A stretch of DNA of 64,000 bases from Paenibacillus_D sp047238105 (lineage in GTDB: Bacteria > Bacillota > Bacilli > Paenibacillales > Paenibacillaceae), in assembly GCF_047238105.1 (NCBI RefSeq), contig NZ_JBDFMD010000001.1:434001-498000 (forward strand). Reading direction: 5' to 3'. Made by a program: the position numbers and the translations under genes. Numbering within the stretch: position 1 is the stretch's first letter; each line of letters opens with the position of its first letter. Below are positions 42,905 through 51,953 of this stretch, piece by piece. The notes below the pieces were generated by a model. That model had not been told where the DNA came from. It made no database searches and saw nothing but the letters and a program-made list of their open reading frames with translations.

Positions 42905-43375
42905 TCAACCTTGCATTGATTTGGTTAGATTGGCCATCTCTATCGCAGAGGCTGCCGCTTCCCAGCCTTTATTGCCCGCTTTCGTACCCGCACGCTCCAC
43001 CGCCTGCTCGATCGAGTCAGTCGTCAGCACACCAAAAATCGTCGGCACGCCAGTCTTCAGATTGATCGCTGCTACGCCTTTGGCTGTCTCGCTGCATACA
43101 TAATCGAAATGCGGCGTCGAGCCGCGGATAACGGTCCCCAGCGTAATCACCGCGTCATACTTGCCGCTCTCTGCCATCTTCTGGGCAATAAGCGGGATCT
43201 CGAACGCCCCCGGCACCCAAGCGACTTCAATCTCCTCTTCCGTCGCACCATGGCGCTTCAAGGCGTCAAGCGCACCGCTCAGCAGGCGGCTCGTAATAAA
43301 TTCGTTGAACCGGCCGACCACGATACCGTATTTTAAACCTTCGGAAACGAGCTGACCTTCATAAATGCGTGTCAT
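42905..43375 (-). CDS. ribH: 6,7-dimethyl-8-ribityllumazine synthase
   Basis: Condenses the two riboflavin precursors in the penultimate step; assembles as a 60-subunit shell in Bacilli. The 156-residue protein has GIVVGRFNEFITSRLLSGA near residue 15, PGAFEIPLIAQKM near 53 and GTVIRGSTPHFDYVC near 80, with the catalytic His. Of two ATGs, the one at 43375 has GAAGGAAGG nine bases upstream. It is the last gene of the riboflavin operon. Confidence 0.97.
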   Translation of the reverse strand: MTRIYEGQLVSEGLKYGIVVGRFNEFITSRLLSGALDALKRHGATEEEIEVAWVPGAFEIPLIAQKMAESGKYDAVITLGTVIRGSTPHFDYVCSETAKGVAAINLKTGVPTIFGVLTTDSIEQAVERAGTKAGNKGWEAAASAIEMANLTKSMQG

Positions 43376-43380
43376 ATGAA

Positions 43381-44646
43381 TCATCCTTCCTTCTGTTCGA
43401 TCTCTTGATTAATTTTCAATGCTTTGTCATCATCTTGGTCAAAGCGCAGCATATGACCGAGTCTGGCTTGCTTGGTATGCAAATAGTTCGTATTATCTTC
43501 GTTCTCGGGCATCTGCAGCGGTACACGTTCCACAACTTCGATGCCGTAGCCTTCCAGACCTTTGATCTTACGCGGGTTATTCGTCAACAGGCGCATCTTG
43601 CTGACCCCCAGATCTTTGAGAATCTGAGCTCCGATGCCGTATTCCCGCAGATCGGGAGCAAAGCCAAGTTTAATATTCGCGTCCACCGTATCCAATCCCT
43701 GCTCCTGCAGGGCATATGCCTTCAATTTATTAATCAGGCCGATCCCGCGTCCTTCTTGACGCATGTACAGCAGGACACCGCGCCCGGCTTCATCGATCTG
43801 CTGCAGCGCCGCAGCGAGCTGCGGACCGCAATCGCAGCGGTGCGAATGGAACACATCGCCGGTCAAGCATTCGGAATGAACTCTTACCAAGACAGGCTGA
43901 TTCGGATCAATCTGTCCCTTCACGAGCGCGACATGCTCCTTGCCGTCCACCTCATTGGTATAAGCGACGGCGCGGAACGTACCGAAGTCTGTCGGCATCT
44001 TCACCTCGACGATGCGCTCCACCAGTTTTTCCTTTTCATTGCGGTAGTGGATCAGATCCTGGATCGTGATCAGTTTGAGTCCGTGTTTGTCCCGGAACTC
44101 GATCAGATCGGGCAGGCGGGCCATCGTCCCGTCTTCCTTGATGATCTCGCAGATAACAGCTGCAGGCTTGGAGCCGCACATCCGAGCCAGATCGATGGCT
44201 GCCTCCGTATGACCGGCCCGCCGCAGGACTCCGCCTTTCTTGCCGATCAGCGGGAAGATGTGGCCCGGACGGCGGAAATCCCCAGCCTTGGTCTCCGGGT
44301 CGATGAGCCGGCGTACCGTCTCCGCACGTTCTGGCGCAGAGATGCCGGTGGAGGTCGATATATGATCGACGGAGACGGTAAAAGCCGTGCCGTGATAGTC
44401 CGTATTGTGCGTCACCATCGGCGGCAGATCGAGCTCCTCCGCCCGCTCCGGAGTAATCGGCACGCAGACGAGTCCGCGCGCTTCCTTGATCATGAAATTA
44501 ATAAGCTCTGGCGTCGCTTTATCCGCCAGCGCGATCAGATCTCCTTCGTTCTCGCGGTCTTCGTCATCTACGACGATGACCGACTTGCCCAGAATCAAAT
44601 CATAAATCGCTTCTTCAATGGCGTCAAATGAAATGGCGTCCTGCAT
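43381..44646 (-). CDS. ribBA: Bifunctional DHBP synthase / GTP cyclohydrolase II
   Basis: The N-terminal half makes 3,4-dihydroxy-2-butanone 4-phosphate (acidic loop VDDEDRENEGDL near residue 27, HTEAAIDLARM near 142); the C-terminal half is GTP cyclohydrolase II (HSECLTGDVFHSHRCDCG, zinc cysteines, near 253; QEGRGIGLINKL near 290). Total 421 residues, normal for the fusion. Both active sites appear intact. Confidence 0.97.
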   Translation of the reverse strand: MQDAISFDAIEEAIYDLILGKSVIVVDDEDRENEGDLIALADKATPELINFMIKEARGLVCVPITPERAEELDLPPMVTHNTDYHGTAFTVSVDHISTSTGISAPERAETVRRLIDPETKAGDFRRPGHIFPLIGKKGGVLRRAGHTEAAIDLARMCGSKPAAVICEIIKEDGTMARLPDLIEFRDKHGLKLITIQDLIHYRNEKEKLVERIVEVKMPTDFGTFRAVAYTNEVDGKEHVALVKGQIDPNQPVLVRVHSECLTGDVFHSHRCDCGPQLAAALQQIDEAGRGVLLYMRQEGRGIGLINKLKAYALQEQGLDTVDANIKLGFAPDLREYGIGAQILKDLGVSKMRLLTNNPRKIKGLEGYGIEVVERVPLQMPENEDNTNYLHTKQARLGHMLRFDQDDDKALKINQEIEQKEG

Positions 44647-44699
44647 CTCGCCTCGCTCCTTCGGCTCTCAAAATAATGTCCCTGCGTCATAATGCCTAC

Positions 44700-45392
44700 T
44701 TACAAAAAACCGTTATCGGCCAGGAATGCTGCGGATAGTCCGCCGCGCGCCGGCTGTCTGCCGTTCTGCTCCGCATTCTCCGATCCTGCTGCGGAACGGC
44801 TGCCGAAGTGCAGCAGATGATCCATGTACTTGCCCAGCACATCCGTCTCAATGTTGACGGTATCGCCATTCTCCTTGTACTGAAGCGCCGTCTGCATGAG
44901 CGTGTGCGGGATAATCGATACGGTCAGATCGTCCTCTCCCGAATCAGCGACAGTCAGGCTGATGCCATCGAGGGTAATCGAGCCTTGAGGGACGACATAA
45001 CGCATGCATGCTTTCTGGGCCGGAGCGATCCGGTAGATGACGGCATTGGCCTCCTGCTTGCGTTCCGTGATGACCCCCGTTGTATCGACATGTCCCTGCA
45101 CGATATGGCCTCCAAAACGGCCCCCGGCGAGCATGGCGCGCTCGAGATTGATCGGCTGGCCGCTTCGCATTGCCTTCAGATTGGAATGACGATACGTCTG
45201 CGGCGTCACATCAACCGTGAAGCTGTTTCTATCGAAAGACACCACGGTCAGACAGACGCCATTGACGGCGATACTGTCGCCAATCTTCACATCGGTGAGC
45301 ACAGTGGCTGCATCGATCGTGAGCAGCATCGCTTCTCCCTGCCGGCCGGTATGCCGCAGCCGGCCGATCTCCTCGATCAGACCTGTGAACAT
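44700..45392 (-). CDS. ribE: Riboflavin synthase alpha subunit
   Basis: Dismutates two ribityllumazines into riboflavin. The 230-residue protein is two tandem lumazine-binding repeats: MFTGLIEEIG at the N-terminus, GVCLTVV and GGHIVQGHVDTTG mid-protein, then GSITLDGISLTV. The C-terminal tail (ENAEQNGRQPARGG to NGFL) is longer than usual by about ten residues. GGAGG precedes the ATG at 45392. Confidence 0.96.
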   Translation of the reverse strand: MFTGLIEEIGRLRHTGRQGEAMLLTIDAATVLTDVKIGDSIAVNGVCLTVVSFDRNSFTVDVTPQTYRHSNLKAMRSGQPINLERAMLAGGRFGGHIVQGHVDTTGVITERKQEANAVIYRIAPAQKACMRYVVPQGSITLDGISLTVADSGEDDLTVSIIPHTLMQTALQYKENGDTVNIETDVLGKYMDHLLHFGSRSAAGSENAEQNGRQPARGGLSAAFLADNGFL

Positions 45393-45403
45393 CGCTTCCC
45401 CTC

Positions 45404-46531
45404 CTAACGTTTGGTCTGGCCGGGATAGATCGGATATCCGCTCAGGCAGACATCCTCTCCCACGACCTCTACCTGCATCTGACTGATCTGCACGGCGTCC
45501 GCCATCCGGTCCCACCCGTTCAAGGCGAAGTTGACCGGTGCCGCCGCACCCCCGATAATCTTCGGTGCATAGAAGAGCATGAGCTTGTCGATCAGCGCTT
45601 CCTCCAGCATTGCACCGTTCAGTCGTCCGCCGCCTTCGAGCAGGATCGAGCCGATCTCCAGCTCGCCCAGCCGTTTCATGGCCCTCCTCAGATCAACATG
45701 CTTGCCTGCTCCGCTGGCCACGACTTTGGCACCAGCTGCTTCCAAGGCCTTGATCTTGGCAGGGTCGGCACGCTCCGTGGTCAGGATATACGTCCGCGTA
45801 GCTCCATCCTGCAACAGCCTTGCGGTTCTGGGGAGTCTCAGAGAAGAATCCGCGACGATGCGGACGGGACTGATCGCCGGTACCGACAACCGCGTCGTGA
45901 GCAGCGGATCGTCTGTGAGCGCCGTACCGACACCGACCATGATACCTTCATGCTGATGCCGCAAGGTATGCACCATCTCTCTTGCTTTGGGGCCTGTCAC
46001 CCATTGACTGTCGCCGCTCTTCGCAGCGATCTTGCCATCCAGAGTACTGGCCGTTTTCAACGTGACGAAGGGCAGCCCTGTTGTGATGTATTTGATAAAC
46101 GCTTCATTGAGCAGCCTAGCTTCAGCGGCGAGCACCCCTACCTTTACTTCAACTCCGCATTCTCTCAGCCGTGCGATGCCCCTTCCGGCCACCTTCGGAT
46201 TGGGATCCTCCATCGCCACGACCACTTTTGCCGCCTGGGAAGCGACGATACGCTCCGAGCATGGCGGCGTCTTGCCGTGATAGCTGCACGGCTCCAGGGT
46301 TACATAGACGGTGGCCCCCTTCGCTTCGTCCCCAGCCATGTCAAGCGCGTGAACCTCTGCATGACCGGAGCCCCGTTTCAGATGCGTGCCGATACCGATG
46401 ATCCGGCCCGCTTTGACAACAACGCAGCCGACAACGGGGTTGATCCCGGTCTGGCCCTTGGCTTTGGCCGCAATATCGATCGCCAGCCGCATATAATACT
46501 CATCATTAATAATATCGATCAATGCAGACAC
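45404..46531 (-). CDS. ribD: Bifunctional riboflavin deaminase/reductase
   Basis: N-terminal cytosine-deaminase-like domain (zinc ligands HAEVHAL near residue 57 and PCSYHGKTPPC near 82) and C-terminal reductase (STLDGKIAAKSGDSQWVTG near 167). Deaminates and reduces the pyrimidine product of RibA. About 372-375 residues. The start is GTG 46531 or TTG 46522 (MIDIINDEYYM). The 3' arm of a nine-base hairpin at 46529-46557 contains both the GGGGG ribosome site and GTG 46531. First gene of the riboflavin operon under an FMN riboswitch. Confidence 0.95.
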   Translation of the reverse strand: MSALIDIINDEYYMRLAIDIAAKAKGQTGINPVVGCVVVKAGRIIGIGTHLKRGSGHAEVHALDMAGDEAKGATVYVTLEPCSYHGKTPPCSERIVASQAAKVVVAMEDPNPKVAGRGIARLRECGVEVKVGVLAAEARLLNEAFIKYITTGLPFVTLKTASTLDGKIAAKSGDSQWVTGPKAREMVHTLRHQHEGIMVGVGTALTDDPLLTTRLSVPAISPVRIVADSSLRLPRTARLLQDGATRTYILTTERADPAKIKALEAAGAKVVASGAGKHVDLRRAMKRLGELEIGSILLEGGGRLNGAMLEEALIDKLMLFYAPKIIGGAAAPVNFALNGWDRMADAVQISQMQVEVVGEDVCLSGYPIYPGQTKR

Positions 46532-46557
46532 CCCCGGGGCAGCTGCCTCCGGGGGTG
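46529..46557 (-). promoter_or_regulatory. Hairpin covering the ribD start region (riboswitch expression platform)
   Basis: CACCCCCGG pairs perfectly with CCGGGGGTG; the 3' arm ends in the GTG that may start ribD and holds its only ribosome-site-like sequence. No T-run follows, so translational sequestration is more likely than termination. Confidence 0.65.
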
Positions 46558-46658
46558 GGTGATATCGGGATACATGATGATGGCAAATTCAAACAAGCTG
46601 CAGAATTGTGAAAAAAAGAACAATCGCTGCTAGCCGCAGAATATGAAATCTTCAAGCA

Positions 46659-46868
46659 TCTCCTTCTCCCATCCAGACTGTACTGTCGGTCCCGGAGTTG
46701 CACCAGGTCCACCGTTGGTTCTTCCGGTCAACCTCAGATGAGGAATGAACGGTCGATCCACCGGGTCACGGACTGACGAGTGCGGCATTCAGGGGATGAC
46801 TTACGATATCCCCTGACGCCAGCTCCCGATCACCGCCGGTTAGGAATTTCACCTACCCCGAAGGAAAG
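46659..46868 (-). promoter_or_regulatory. FMN riboswitch (RFN element)
   Basis: The minus strand carries the RFN landmarks in order: TCCTTCGGGGTAGGTGAAAT near 46850, ACCGGCGGTGAT, a variable hairpin (CAGGGGATATCG arm), CGTCAGTCCGTGACCCGGTGG, GACCTGGTGCAACTCC, ACCGACAGTACAGTCTGGAT and GGGAGAAGGAG at the end. Outer stem P1 is TCCTTC/GAAGGA. Binding of FMN should lower expression of ribD-ribE-ribBA-ribH. With the downstream 130 bases it fills the gap between ribD and ppiB. Confidence 0.95.
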
Positions 46869-46888
46869 CTGCATTACTTTTGTAAGTA

Positions 46889-46917
46889 ATATTATCACTG
46901 AATGCTTTAAAAAGCAA
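46889..46917 (-). promoter_or_regulatory. Sigma-A promoter of the riboflavin operon
   Basis: TTGCTT (46912-46917), 17 bases, TAATAT (46889-46894); the predicted start falls about 15 bases before the riboswitch. Confidence 0.65.
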
Positions 46918-46991
46918 TGTCCATGTCATATCTCAAGCTCGATTTGTCGTACTAACGAAGCAATCGATGGCTAATTGTCCGAATAACAATG

Positions 46992-47423
46992 TTACGCTTC
47001 GACGATTTCAACTTTCTCCATCTTGTCGCGGCCTTTGAAAGCATCGACATGCTCCATCCCTTTGACTACCTTGCCGAATACGGTATGACCGCCGTCGAGA
47101 TGCGGCTGCGGCTGGTAGCAAATATAGAACTGGCTGCCTCCGGTGTTCCGTCCGGCATGTGCCATCGCCAGCGTGCCCCGCTCATGCTTGTTCGGGTTAA
47201 TCTCACAATCGATCTGATAGCCGGGTCCGCCAGCGCCCGTGCCGTCAGGGCAGCCGCCCTGCGCGACGAAGCCCGGGATGACGCGGTGGAAGTTCAAACC
47301 GTTATAAAAACCGCTGTTTGCCAGCTTTTCGAAATTGGCTACTGTGTTTGGCGCATCCTTATCGAATAGATCAAGGACGATCTCTGCGCCGTTTTCCATC
47401 TTGATTTTTGCCTGCTTTGCCAA
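46992..47423 (-). CDS. ppiB: Peptidyl-prolyl cis-trans isomerase, cyclophilin type
   Basis: Cytoplasmic cyclophilin of 143 residues. Active-site stretches are GLNFHRVIPGFVAQGG near residue 43 and GRNTGGSQFYI near 88, including the catalytic Arg. The start is TTG 47423: AAGGAG is eight bases upstream and the resulting MAKQAKI opening fits relatives; a GTG nine bases earlier overlaps the ribosome site. Confidence 0.95.
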   Translation of the reverse strand: MAKQAKIKMENGAEIVLDLFDKDAPNTVANFEKLANSGFYNGLNFHRVIPGFVAQGGCPDGTGAGGPGYQIDCEINPNKHERGTLAMAHAGRNTGGSQFYICYQPQPHLDGGHTVFGKVVKGMEHVDAFKGRDKMEKVEIVEA

Positions 47424-47504
47424 GTCACTCACTCCTTAATGTCGTATGTATGGTTACATCTTACTACAATCTTCATGCAATCGCAAAAATCGATCTGAAA
47501 AGTT

Positions 47505-47571
47505 GAAAAAAAAAGCCTTAAGGCACGGATCGACCTTTCCATGCTTCTACAGATCGATTCCGTACCTCTTG
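47505..47571 (-). terminator. Intrinsic terminator after lysA
   Basis: GGTACGGAATCGATC pairs with GGTCGATCCGTGCC (one bulge), followed by TTAAGGCTTTTTTTT on the minus strand. Confidence 0.82.
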
Positions 47572-47624
47572 GCGATGTCAACTAACTATGCAAACCTTAT
47601 GCATCTGCCCAAAATGAAATAGGC

Positions 47625-48956
47625 TTATTTTACTGCCGGAGCCTTCAACAGACGGGCAGGAATAACGTCATTGCCGACGATATCGTCGAGCGATTCGCGC
47701 TTGACTGCAAGATCGGCTTGTCCGTCCTTGACGAATACAACCGCCGGTCGGCGGATCCGATTGTAGTTGCTAGCCATTGCATAATTGTATGCGCCCGTGC
47801 AGAAGACGGCCAGCAGATCGCCGCTATTGGATTTTGGCAGCTCCAGATCCCAGATCAGCATATCGCCGCTCTCACAACATTTTCCTGCGATCGAGACGGT
47901 CTCCTCTGCCGCTTCATTGGCCCGGTTCGCCAGCACCGCTTCGTATTTGGACTCGTACAGTGCCGGACGGGGATTGTCGGTCATCCCGCCATCGACGGCC
48001 ACATACTTGCGTACGCCGGGGATGTCCTTGTGCGTGCCTACGGTGTAGAGCGTCGTACCGGCGTCGCCAACCATGCTGCGGCCCGGCTCGACCCAGATCT
48101 CCGGCAGCGGATGACCGGCTTGCGAGAAGTTGGTTTTGATCGATTCTGTGATCGCCTGGACATATTCGCGCACCTGCAGCGGCGCGTCTTCTTCGGTATA
48201 ACGGATGCCGAAGCCGCCGCCCAGATTAATGACCTGGAAGGTCAGGCCGAGCTCGTTTTTAATCTTGACTGCGAACTCCGAAACTTTGTCGACTGCCATG
48301 CGAAAGCCTTCCACTTCGAAGATCTGCGAGCCGATATGAGAATGCACGCCGAGCACTTCAATGTTGTTCAGCGCGATTCCTTCCTCGATCGCTCGGTATG
48401 CGGCACCATTGCCGAGATCAAAGCCGAATTTGGAGTCCTGCTGGCCAGTCGAGATGTAATCGTGCGTGTGCGCTTCGACACCAGGTGTGATCCGGAGCAA
48501 AATTTTCACCTTCTTGCCCTTATCGGCAGCCAGGGCGTCGAGAAGATGCAGCTCGGTGAAGTTATCGACGACGAAGCAGCCGATGCCTGCATCCAGCGCC
48601 ATGTTGATCTCGTCCGGCGTCTTGTTGTTGCCGTGGAAATGGATGCGCTCTGCCGGAAATCCAGCCTTGATGGCTGTATAGAGCTCGCCGTCCGACACGA
48701 CATCCAGCGACAGTCCCTCTTCCTCGGCAATGACACACATCGCCATCACGCTGAACGCTTTGCTCGCGTAAGCGACCTGAAACTTCAGTCCGGAAGCCCG
48801 AAACGCCTCCACATACTCGCGCGCCCGTTGACGGACCAGCGCTTCATCTACAATATAAAGCGGCGTGCCGTAAGTGGCTGCCAGCTCGGTTACATCGTTG
48901 CCGCCGATCTCCAGGTGGCCTTTGTCATTGATTTTGCTTGTCCCATGCAAGTACAT
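47625..48956 (-). CDS. lysA: Diaminopimelate decarboxylase
   Basis: PLP enzyme making lysine from meso-diaminopimelate. The 443-residue protein has PLP Lys in VAYASKAFSV near residue 60, HSHIGSQIFEVE near 203, GGGFGIRYTEED near 245, and active-site CESGDML near 362. GGAGGG precedes the ATG. It lies downstream of the spoVA genes; a separate promoter is likely because lysine is needed during growth. Confidence 0.97.
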   Translation of the reverse strand: MYLHGTSKINDKGHLEIGGNDVTELAATYGTPLYIVDEALVRQRAREYVEAFRASGLKFQVAYASKAFSVMAMCVIAEEEGLSLDVVSDGELYTAIKAGFPAERIHFHGNNKTPDEINMALDAGIGCFVVDNFTELHLLDALAADKGKKVKILLRITPGVEAHTHDYISTGQQDSKFGFDLGNGAAYRAIEEGIALNNIEVLGVHSHIGSQIFEVEGFRMAVDKVSEFAVKIKNELGLTFQVINLGGGFGIRYTEEDAPLQVREYVQAITESIKTNFSQAGHPLPEIWVEPGRSMVGDAGTTLYTVGTHKDIPGVRKYVAVDGGMTDNPRPALYESKYEAVLANRANEAAEETVSIAGKCCESGDMLIWDLELPKSNSGDLLAVFCTGAYNYAMASNYNRIRRPAVVFVKDGQADLAVKRESLDDIVGNDVIPARLLKAPAVK

Positions 48957-49093
48957 TGCTTTCCCTCCGCTTTCTGCATGCTGGTAGTGTATGCGGGCGG
49001 CCGCTATCGGATCCGCGCCACCATGCCATTTGACATTCAGTATACCGTATTTGCAGCGTCAGCGAAATGGATTTATTCACCGTTCATTTGTAT

Positions 49094-50674
49094 TTATTGC
49101 AAGGGTCCCCCGCCTTTGTGCCCGGGCATCTTGTCGATCTGCTGAGGGCGAAGCAGGTTAGGCCTTTTCCTGTTGAACAGCACGGGAACCCGAATCAGGA
49201 TGTTGAGCATGCCGCGAGCGTCGAATGGAATCAGCGGCCACATATAGGGGTGATTGAAGGAGCGCTCCTTGACCAGAATAATAAAAACTACAGTCGTGGC
49301 AATCAAAAAGCCCGGCACCTTAAAGGCGGCGACGATGACAAGCAGCAGCAGCCGGACGATCCGGTTAGCCAACCCGAGCTCATAGCTGGGCGTAGCGAAC
49401 ATGCCGATGGCGGCAATGGCCATATAGATGACAACCTCATTGACGAAAAATCCGCTTTGAACAGCGATGTCGCCGATCAATATGGCGGCGATCAGCGACA
49501 TCGCCGTCGCAAGCGGCGAAGGTGTATGCACGGAAGCCATCCTCATCAGATCCACCCCCACCTCTGCGATCAGAAACTGTGCCAGCAGCGGCAGCTTGAC
49601 CATCTCCTGGGGTCCGATAAAAGCTAGGAATGGCGGCCGGAGCTGTGGTTCCAGTACGAATAAAAACCAGAGCGGCAGCAAGAACAGCGACGAGAGGATG
49701 CCAAAGTAACGCACCCAGCGCAAATACGTGCCGATAAACGGCGTCTGCCGGTTCTCCTCCGCATGCTGCACCAGATCGAAGAATGTAGTTGGCAGAAGCA
49801 TAACACTCGGCGTCGTGTCGACAAAAACGGCGATGTTGCCTTCCATAAGCTGCGCGGCCACTACGTCCGGACGTTCCGTATAACGGACCAGCGGATACGG
49901 ATTCCAGCCGCGTTTCACCGTCGCCTCCTCCAGTTGCTTGTCAGCCAGCGGCAGTCCGTCAAGCTCGACATCGTCGATCTTGCTGCGGATCGAATCGACC
50001 AGCTTGGGATCCGCAATATCTTCGATGTAGGCCAGACAAACATCTGTCTGGGTTCGCCGTCCTGTCCGGGTAATGACGTAGCGCAGGCCGGGATCGCGAA
50101 GCCGGCGGCGGACCAGTGTAATATTGATCATCAGCGTCTCGACGAAGCCGTCCCGACTGCCCCGGACGACCCGCTCGAGCGTAGGCTCCTCCGGACCTCG
50201 GCCCGGAAAGTTTTTGGCATCGATGATCAGCGCCGTCTGCTCTTCTTCGATGAAGAGAGCCGTGTTGCCAGCCATGACCGTATCGACCACGCCGTCGAAG
50301 TCATCCTCTGTCTCGACCTGAATCGCCGGCACATAATGATGCAGGAAGCCGTGCACGGCATCCGCAGACACCTCATCATCCTCCAGATATGACAGTCGGG
50401 TCAGGACATCGGTCAACACCTCGTCCTTGGCAAAGCCGTTCATGTAGAACAAGAGTGTCCGGCGTCCGCCAAAGGTCATCTCCCTGGCCACAACATCGAA
50501 GCTTTTGCCAAGCCCCACTTCATCCTCCAGCATCCGCTTGAAATTCTCCAGCTTGGCAGGGACCCTTCTTTTCTCCTCCTGCTTCTGCGAGGCAGCCGGC
50601 TCTTGCGAATGCTCCTCGGTCTGATGCGGAAGCGCAGCAGCTTCCCGGTCCATGTTCATCTGCTCATTATCCAT
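49094..50674 (-). CDS. spoVAF: Stage V sporulation protein AF (GerA-family)
   Basis: A GerA-type germinant-receptor A-subunit-like protein in the spore inner membrane. The 526-residue product has an acidic, Gln/Glu-rich N-terminal extension (about 40 residues) not typical of B. subtilis SpoVAF (493), a soluble domain with VVRGSRDGFVETLMINITLV near residue 168 (quoted to GSRDGFVETL), and a C-terminal membrane domain of five or six helices with TPSPLATAMSLIAAILIGD. It is the third gene of the spoVA cluster here. Confidence 0.93.
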   Translation of the reverse strand: MDNEQMNMDREAAALPHQTEEHSQEPAASQKQEEKRRVPAKLENFKRMLEDEVGLGKSFDVVAREMTFGGRRTLLFYMNGFAKDEVLTDVLTRLSYLEDDEVSADAVHGFLHHYVPAIQVETEDDFDGVVDTVMAGNTALFIEEEQTALIIDAKNFPGRGPEEPTLERVVRGSRDGFVETLMINITLVRRRLRDPGLRYVITRTGRRTQTDVCLAYIEDIADPKLVDSIRSKIDDVELDGLPLADKQLEEATVKRGWNPYPLVRYTERPDVVAAQLMEGNIAVFVDTTPSVMLLPTTFFDLVQHAEENRQTPFIGTYLRWVRYFGILSSLFLLPLWFLFVLEPQLRPPFLAFIGPQEMVKLPLLAQFLIAEVGVDLMRMASVHTPSPLATAMSLIAAILIGDIAVQSGFFVNEVVIYMAIAAIGMFATPSYELGLANRIVRLLLLVIVAAFKVPGFLIATTVVFIILVKERSFNHPYMWPLIPFDARGMLNILIRVPVLFNRKRPNLLRPQQIDKMPGHKGGGPLQ

Positions 50675-50714
50675 TTGCGCGCACCTCTCCTCTGAAATTC
50701 GGTTGTTTTCTTCT

Positions 50715-51143
50715 TTACCATTGGAAGACCAGCCAGTCGAAGAGCGAGCCCGTAACTTTGCCGAATACCATCGCCATCACGAGCGCGACCATATAATGGC
50801 TGAGTTTGAGCCGCTTGGCCAGGATGGGCAGAACATTGAGGACTTCGGTCAGGGCAGCTGCCAGCATGCCGACGAACACGCCGTCAATCAAACCGATACT
50901 TGCCAAATGGTATGCCCCCGGAACATGGAGCCGCCATCCGAGAAAGTCGGCGAACGACCAATAGACCGATCCAGCGATAATAGCCGACTCGAACCAGATT
51001 GAGCTCTGATAGGCGCGTGCCAGTTGGGCCAATCGAGGGATAAGATCCAGGATCACCAGGAGCGCTACCATGCCGCTGCCCACGGCGATCCCGCCAGCCA
51101 AACCGAGGAACAGCAACAACGAATAAGCCAACCCGTCAATCAT
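50715..51143 (-). CDS. spoVAB: Stage V sporulation protein AB
   Basis: A 142-residue membrane protein with four or five hydrophobic segments, part of the spoVA operon for dipicolinic acid handling. It starts at the third of three ATGs (51143): GGGGGAGG lies six bases upstream, and the start overlaps the spoVAA stop by 8 nt. Length matches B. subtilis (141). The motif LTEVLNVLPILAKR is characteristic. Confidence 0.92.
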   Translation of the reverse strand: MIDGLAYSLLLFLGLAGGIAVGSGMVALLVILDLIPRLAQLARAYQSSIWFESAIIAGSVYWSFADFLGWRLHVPGAYHLASIGLIDGVFVGMLAAALTEVLNVLPILAKRLKLSHYMVALVMAMVFGKVTGSLFDWLVFQW

Positions 51144-51774
51144 CATTATCCTCCCCCGCATCTTGCTTTTTGCGCATCTCGTCGGCGATCACGCACGCAT
51201 TGACATTCTCTTCATACATGTATAGCTCGACTTCGAGCGGATTGGGCTCTTCATTAAACCGCTTGCGGAAGAAGTGGTTGAAGAATAGCGCCATGCCCAG
51301 CCCAATACCAAGCGAATACGGAACTTGAAACCAGAGCGGATGCCGGATCTGCTCGCCTGTGATCAGCTCTGACAGGCGGACATGGACTTCCTGCATGCTC
51401 ACATCGGCATGAAAATTCATGATGGCGAGCCCTGAGCCAAAAAAAAGCAGCAGCCAAGTAAAAACCAAAATCAGCAGCCGCGGCTTATCCGGTTTGTCCT
51501 GAATCGTGATGAGCACCTGGGGGTCGCCATAAGGCTCAATCGTCAGGCCCGGCACTTCCGCTCGAATCCGCTGGATGATATGCAGCACGTCGAGAACATA
51601 GCGATTGCCGTCTTCGGGTGTATGCTTATAAATCTCGAGAGATGCAAGCTGCCGGGCTAACCGGTTATTGGCCACGATGCGTGCCACCTCACCGAGTTTA
51701 ACCCCGCTGCCTGGTGTAATCGCGATGCGTTTGCGCAGACGCAGATAGACAGTGCCGCCTCTGTGTTGATCCAT
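51136..51774 (-). CDS. spoVAA: Stage V sporulation protein AA
   Basis: A 212-residue protein: N-terminal soluble domain (YLRLRKRIAITPGSGVKLGE, like B. subtilis SpoVAA) and two membrane segments (about residues 98-116 and 150-168), then a C-terminal acidic tail. GGAAAGGAGGGG precedes the ATG. A sigma-G-like promoter sits about 40 bases upstream, in keeping with forespore expression. First gene of the cluster. Confidence 0.92.
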   Translation of the reverse strand: MDQHRGGTVYLRLRKRIAITPGSGVKLGEVARIVANNRLARQLASLEIYKHTPEDGNRYVLDVLHIIQRIRAEVPGLTIEPYGDPQVLITIQDKPDKPRLLILVFTWLLLFFGSGLAIMNFHADVSMQEVHVRLSELITGEQIRHPLWFQVPYSLGIGLGMALFFNHFFRKRFNEEPNPLEVELYMYEENVNACVIADEMRKKQDAGEDNDD

Positions 51775-51811
51775 GCTGCCCCTCCTTTCCGGCTGCAGCT
51801 TACTCTATCGA

Positions 51812-51842
51812 TAGTATGAGATAACCCAGCGGCGGATACTCA
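51812..51842 (-). promoter_or_regulatory. Candidate sigma-G promoter of spoVAA
   Basis: TGAGTA (51837-51842), 18 bases, CATACTA (51812-51818) on the minus strand: a near-perfect forespore sigma-G pattern. Confidence 0.6.
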
Positions 51843-51873
51843 TGACTGACATGGAAATATTGACCGGAAGCAT

Positions 51874-51899
51874 AATAAATAACCACACAAAGTGTGGCT
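51874..51899 (-). terminator. Intrinsic terminator after the TetR gene
   Basis: AGCCACAC-TTT-GTGTGGTT hairpin followed by ATTTATT on the minus strand; the T-run is interrupted. Confidence 0.65.
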
Positions 51900-51953
51900 A
51901 GATATCGAAGTTATATAGTTGAAACACGAATGGATCTGTTGTGTACGCCATGC

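Noticed and set aside
47718..49145. 475-codon plus-strand open frame opposite lysA
   Set aside because: Antisense shadow caused by the GC-rich codon use of lysA; no ribosome site and no family signature.
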